From Rhodospirillaceae bacterium (GTDB lineage: Bacteria > Pseudomonadota > Alphaproteobacteria > MPNO01 > UBA2964): a stretch of 64,000 nucleotides of DNA. The notes beneath the pieces were generated by a model that worked only from the letters and a program-made list of their open reading frames with translations, searched no databases and was not told the DNA's origin. The position numbers were made by a program, and so were the translations under genes. The stretch lies in the NCBI GenBank assembly GCA_002720855.1, contig PBIN01000009.1:62001-126000 (forward strand), read 5' to 3'. This document shows, piece by piece, positions 60,733 through 64,000 of this stretch. The first letter of the stretch is position 1, and each line of letters begins with the position of its first letter.

Positions 60733-61606
60733 TAGCTGTATCATTAAAGCCGAAAAGATACGCCGGGTTGTCTACCAGAACTTGACGCTGTGTTTGGGGA
60801 TTTCCGGCCCAATCCATGAACTGATCCAACAGGTCACCGTCGTTGGGAATGGGGACAGCTGAATTCGGGTGCGGCCAGTTTGTGCCCCAAACCAGCCTGT
60901 CGGGCCGGGTTTCGATGAGCGATTGGGCAAACGGCGTCATGTCTTCATATGGTGCCCCCGCTGACGAGAGGCGATACCAGCTGCAAATCTTTGCCCAGCA
61001 ATGATCGGTTTCTCGAAGGAGGGCGAGCAACGCCTGAAATCCGGGACTCTCCATCCCATCCCTCGTACGCACGCGGCCAAGATGATCGAAGAGAATATTG
61101 GCGGATAAACTTCTCACCCTTGGCGCGAGATCAACGAGTTCCTCCACATCGGTCAGATGAATAAGAACAACCCATCCAATTTCTTTGATTAGTGGCGCAA
61201 TGGTTTCAAGTTCGTCCAACCGGACAGCGCCTGGCGAAAAGCTAGACAGTCGAACACCACAAAAATTGTTATCAATCAGAAAGTTGAGATTCTTTTTCAG
61301 CGCCTCGCGTGACATTGCCGCAACGCCACGAACTCGGCCAGCTGATTTCAAAATAGCGTCAACGGTAACCGGGTCGATCCCACCATAGTCACGCGCTTGC
61401 ACAAGAACTGCACGTTCGATTCCCAGAACGTCGAGCATTTCTTTGTATTGTTCATAACTCGTATCGGGCCCGTTACTTTTGGCCGGGTCGATTGGAAACC
61501 GCTCAAACGGCCCGTAGAGGTGAGCATGAGTATCGCAGCTTAGGGGCGGTGGCGTGGTCTGCGGCCGTTTCGGATGCCAGTCGGGACCGTTGATCAGTTC
61601 GGTCAT
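60713..61606 (-). CDS. Amidohydrolase family protein, 2-pyrone-4,6-dicarboxylate lactonase-like
   Basis: This 297-residue TIM-barrel protein has a metal-binding HxH in CDTHAHLYGP (His27, His29). Its pattern recalls LigI and related dicarboxylate hydrolases: ERAVLVQARDYGGIDPVTV, FDHLGRV and RLVWGTNWPHP. The exact substrate is unknown. The start at 61606 is 21 bp after the formate dehydrogenase beta gene, so it may be transcribed with it. Confidence 0.87.
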   Translation of the reverse strand: MTELINGPDWHPKRPQTTPPPLSCDTHAHLYGPFERFPIDPAKSNGPDTSYEQYKEMLDVLGIERAVLVQARDYGGIDPVTVDAILKSAGRVRGVAAMSREALKKNLNFLIDNNFCGVRLSSFSPGAVRLDELETIAPLIKEIGWVVLIHLTDVEELVDLAPRVRSLSANILFDHLGRVRTRDGMESPGFQALLALLRETDHCWAKICSWYRLSSAGAPYEDMTPFAQSLIETRPDRLVWGTNWPHPNSAVPIPNDGDLLDQFMDWAGNPQTQRQVLVDNPAYLFGFNDTAIKGAWF

Positions 61607-61627
61607 CCTTTGCTCCGAAGCATTGCC

Positions 61628-63322
61628 CTATTTCACGTCGTCCGGAAAATATTTGAAAACGGAATTCAGACCGTTTGTCGCCGCTTGGCCGAGGCCGCAG
61701 ATAGACGCATCAGCCATCGTCGTTGCCAAATCCTCTAAAAGTGGTTTGTCCCATTTTGGCTGTTCCAAAAGTTGAACAGCTTTCTCGCATCCGTTTCGGC
61801 ACGGGGTGCATTGGCCACAGCTTTCATCTTCAAAAAACTTGAGCAGGTTCAGGGCGACATCTCCGGTGGAATCCTCTTCCGATAATATGATGACGGCCGC
61901 GGAGCCAATCAGACAGCCATATTGTTCGAGGGTACCAAAATCCAGTGGCTCACTATCCATGCTGGCTGGCAAGATTCCGCCCGATGCCCCTCCTGGCAAA
62001 TAACCCTTGAAGCTATGGCCTTCCTCCATGCCGCCGCAATATTCCTCGATGAGTTCGCGAACCGTGATGCCGGCTTCCGCAATCTTTACGCCCGGTTCTT
62101 TAACGCGACCAGAAACCGAAAAGGTCCGGAGTCCCTTCGAGCCATTCCGTCCTTTGTCTGTAAACCAGCTCGCACCTTTTTGAACGATATCGCGTATCCA
62201 ATAGAGTGTTTCAACATTGTGAATAAGTGTTGGACGCCCGAAGAGACCAACCTGCGCAGGAAACGGTGGTTTGTGTCGGGGAAGGCCGCGTTTGCCTTCA
62301 ATAGACTCCAGCATTGCGGATTCCTCGCCGCAGATATAGGCGCCTGCGCCGCGCCGCAATTGAATACGTCCCGGTTCGGCAAGACCAGCGGCTTCACATT
62401 TCGGCAGCTCGCGTAGAAGAATTTCGCGAATTTCGGGGTACTCATCGCGGAGATATATGTAGATCTTTTCTGCTTCTACGGCCCACGCGCCGATGAGCAT
62501 TCCCTCCAAAAAACGATGAGGGTCGCGTTCAAGAAACCAACGGTCCTTAAATGTTCCAGGCTCTCCCTCATCGGCGTTCACTGCCATAAAGCGGGGGCCA
62601 GCCTCAGCCCGCACAAATGTCCATTTACGTCCGGACGGAAACCCAGCGCCACCCAAGCCCCGTAGGCCAGACTCATTTAGTATGTCGACGAGTTCCTCAG
62701 GAGTGCGTTTGTCCTCAAGACACTCACGTAACAACGCGTAACCACCGTCATTTTCATACCGATCAAAATCGACATAATCAGGCAGCTCCGAATGCGTCCC
62801 ATTTTCCGCGGCTTTCAGCGCCCTTCCGGCAGTCGCCGGGGCGATTTGAGCATGGCCAATAGCAACGGCAGGAGCCTTGTCACAAGCGCCCATACAGGGA
62901 GCCCGCAAAACGCGGACGTTTGATCCTGCCGTGTTCGCAAGCTCGGTGATCAGTTGTTCGGAGCCAAGCAATTCGCAGGTGACACTGTCACAAACCCGGA
63001 TAGTCACCGGTGGCGGTTTTTGTGTTTCGTCAGTGACGACGTCGAAGTGGGCATAAAAGGTGGCAACTTCGTACACTTCGGACAACGCCATTTTCATTTC
63101 ATCAGCGAGTGCGACCAGATGGTCAGCGGATAGACATCCGAACTTGTCCTGAACAAGATGCAAATGCTCAATAAGCATGTCGTTTGTCCGGGGTGAATCG
63201 CCTAGTAGAGCTTGGATATCATCCAGCGCATCAGCATCCAGTTGCCGACCTTTTGGATGAGATGCACCGCGTCCACCCCGGCCGGGGTGCGAATGTCTTC
63301 TCACGGATTTACTTTTGGCCAT
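61628..63322 (-). CDS. NAD-linked formate dehydrogenase, fused NuoE/NuoF-type subunit
   Basis: This 564-residue protein fuses a NuoE-like thioredoxin-fold 2Fe-2S domain to a NuoF-like domain. The 2Fe-2S cysteines appear in VCDSVTCELLG and APCMGACDKAP. The NuoF part has RGLGGAGFPSGRKWTFV (FMN site), AYICGEESAMLESIEGKRG (NADH region) and CGQCTPCRNGC (4Fe-4S). It would accept electrons from the alpha subunit and reduce NAD. The first 30 residues are basic and Gly/Arg-rich (RRHSHPGRGGRGASH). It lies 2.6 kb from the alpha gene. Confidence 0.93.
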   Translation of the reverse strand: MAKSKSVRRHSHPGRGGRGASHPKGRQLDADALDDIQALLGDSPRTNDMLIEHLHLVQDKFGCLSADHLVALADEMKMALSEVYEVATFYAHFDVVTDETQKPPPVTIRVCDSVTCELLGSEQLITELANTAGSNVRVLRAPCMGACDKAPAVAIGHAQIAPATAGRALKAAENGTHSELPDYVDFDRYENDGGYALLRECLEDKRTPEELVDILNESGLRGLGGAGFPSGRKWTFVRAEAGPRFMAVNADEGEPGTFKDRWFLERDPHRFLEGMLIGAWAVEAEKIYIYLRDEYPEIREILLRELPKCEAAGLAEPGRIQLRRGAGAYICGEESAMLESIEGKRGLPRHKPPFPAQVGLFGRPTLIHNVETLYWIRDIVQKGASWFTDKGRNGSKGLRTFSVSGRVKEPGVKIAEAGITVRELIEEYCGGMEEGHSFKGYLPGGASGGILPASMDSEPLDFGTLEQYGCLIGSAAVIILSEEDSTGDVALNLLKFFEDESCGQCTPCRNGCEKAVQLLEQPKWDKPLLEDLATTMADASICGLGQAATNGLNSVFKYFPDDVK

Positions 63323-63431
63323 TTCTAAAAGTCTTACTTATCGCCATGTCGATATTGAATGCCGGATGGTATCGGCAGGTAATCACAGAGAGCTATACTA
63401 TTTTTTTTGAAATCGCCACAAATCAGAATTA

Positions 63432-63611
63432 TTAACTCCCATCGATATCGACCAGAATCAAAGAGATTACGTCGCTGTTAATTAACTGTTTACCCTGGTG
63501 TTCAAAATTGACAGTAATTCTGTTTCCGATCGCCGATTGGACCTGACCTAAACCCCAGTCGTCCCGGTTCGGATGACGGACGAGGGCGCCAGGGACAAAC
63601 TCTTCGTTCAT
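63432..63611 (-). CDS. DUF3553 domain protein
   Basis: This 59-residue protein (MNEEFVPGALVRHPNRDDWGLGQVQSAIGNRI, ending SLILVDIDGS) matches the small DUF3553 family. Its fold resembles the C-terminal Tudor-like domain of UvrD/PcrA helicases and CarD-like modules that contact RNA polymerase; this relation is from the family, not shown here. The frame continues upstream to 63713. AAGGA lies 8 bp before the Met at 63611, which supports that start. It is divergent from the chpT start by about 123 bp. Confidence 0.82.
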   Translation of the reverse strand: MNEEFVPGALVRHPNRDDWGLGQVQSAIGNRITVNFEHQGKQLINSDVISLILVDIDGS

Positions 63612-63734
63612 TTTGGTTTCCTTGAACGGGTTTAGGAAATGGACTTGGTCAGAGTATCTTATTAGTGACATCTTGCCACACGATTTTCGGCGGTTGGAAC
63701 GGACACGGTGCAACGATTAGAGGGATAAACGGAG

Positions 63735-64000
63735 ATGGTTGCCAATATTCCGCAACGCGTATCGGAGCTGCTGTGTTCCCGGCTGTGTCATGATCTGATC
63801 AGTCCAACTGCGGCGATCAGCAATGGATTGGAACTCCTCAGCGACGAGATTGGTGGGATCGATGAAAGTGTTATGTCGCTTCTGACCTTCAGCGCCGGCC
63901 AATCGCTGGCGACGTATCGGATCCCAATGAGCCGAACAGATCCTGCATCCGGGCATAGAAATCGCTTCGAATCTGAGCATCTCCCAACTCGGTCTGGGAA
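63735..64000 (+). CDS. chpT: Histidine phosphotransferase ChpT, 5' part (cut by window end)
   Basis: The frame begins MVANIPQRVSELLCSRLCHDLISPTAAISNG, the histidine-phosphotransferase signature of ChpT, which carries phosphate from CckA to CtrA and CpdR in the alphaproteobacterial cell-cycle relay. His19 would be the phosphorylated residue. After about residue 60 (MSLLTFSAGQS) the frame stays open but reads ATYRIPMSRTD, where the family normally shows LQFYRLAFG-like sequence. The gene may therefore be disrupted or the sequence unreliable near the edge. Confidence 0.75.
   Translation, partial: MVANIPQRVSELLCSRLCHDLISPTAAISNGLELLSDEIGGIDESVMSLLTFSAGQSLATYRIPMSRTDPASGHRNRFESEHLPTRSG

Overview
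The window is a chromosomal segment of an alphaproteobacterium, probably of the Rhodospirillales type; I cannot name the genus. The evidence is the alphaproteobacterial order of the cell-wall and division cluster (mraZ to ftsZ, then lpxC, bamD, recN, ligA), an FtsZ tail ending in [12 protein letters not shown], the C4-pathway 5-aminolevulinate synthase, and a ChpT-type histidine phosphotransferase at the right edge. There is no rRNA, tRNA, CRISPR array, insertion sequence or prophage. Base composition looks even throughout.

Left part (1-9.5 kb): a ClC chloride transporter with CBS domains, a trypsin/PDZ protein that has lost its catalytic residues, UvrD helicase, PrmA methyltransferase, an Xaa-Pro aminopeptidase and an MFS transporter.

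Centre (9.5-34.3 kb, all minus strand): the dcw cluster read from right to left: mraZ, rsmH, ftsL, ftsI, murE, murF, mraY, murD, ftsW, murG, murC, murB, ddl, ftsQ, ftsA, ftsZ, a strong terminator, lpxC, bamD, recN, ligA. Most junctions overlap by 1-14 bases, which suggests translational coupling. A perfect TTGACA promoter element upstream of mraZ lies inside a 10-bp-period array of TGGG boxes, the known type of MraZ operator. The RNase P RNA gene lies just upstream, followed by an AmpD-like amidase, so peptidoglycan synthesis and recycling genes are neighbours.

35-50 kb: accessory and housekeeping genes. They include an EamA transporter, a DjlA-like co-chaperone, a DUF3750 protein, and a five-gene plus-strand group (DUF1445 hydro-lyase, 3-hydroxyanthranilate dioxygenase-like protein, RidA, metallo-beta-lactamase-fold hydrolase, FAD-linked oxidase) that looks catabolic. 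A giant AsmA protein, a second RidA protein, a Mug-type glycosylase, hemA and a class III aminotransferase follow.

50.7-63.3 kb: a molybdenum-cofactor and formate dehydrogenase island. It holds moaA, fdhD, a GIY-YIG-like protein, mobA, a truncated ModE-like regulator, the formate dehydrogenase alpha subunit, the Mo enzyme MsrP, a YHS protein, an amidohydrolase and a fused NuoE/NuoF-type formate dehydrogenase subunit. MoaA starts cofactor synthesis, MobA adds GMP, FdhD activates the cofactor for the dehydrogenase, and the two FDH subunits would pass electrons from formate to NAD. A hybrid histidine-kinase-type gene in this island is interrupted by an in-frame TAG. The window ends in a DUF3553 protein and the 5' part of chpT.

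The most unusual items are the inactivated trypsin-like protein, the GIY-YIG-like protein overlapping mobA, the amber-interrupted kinase gene, the 3-hydroxyanthranilate dioxygenase group and the MraZ-box promoter. I see no clearly new defence or mobile system.
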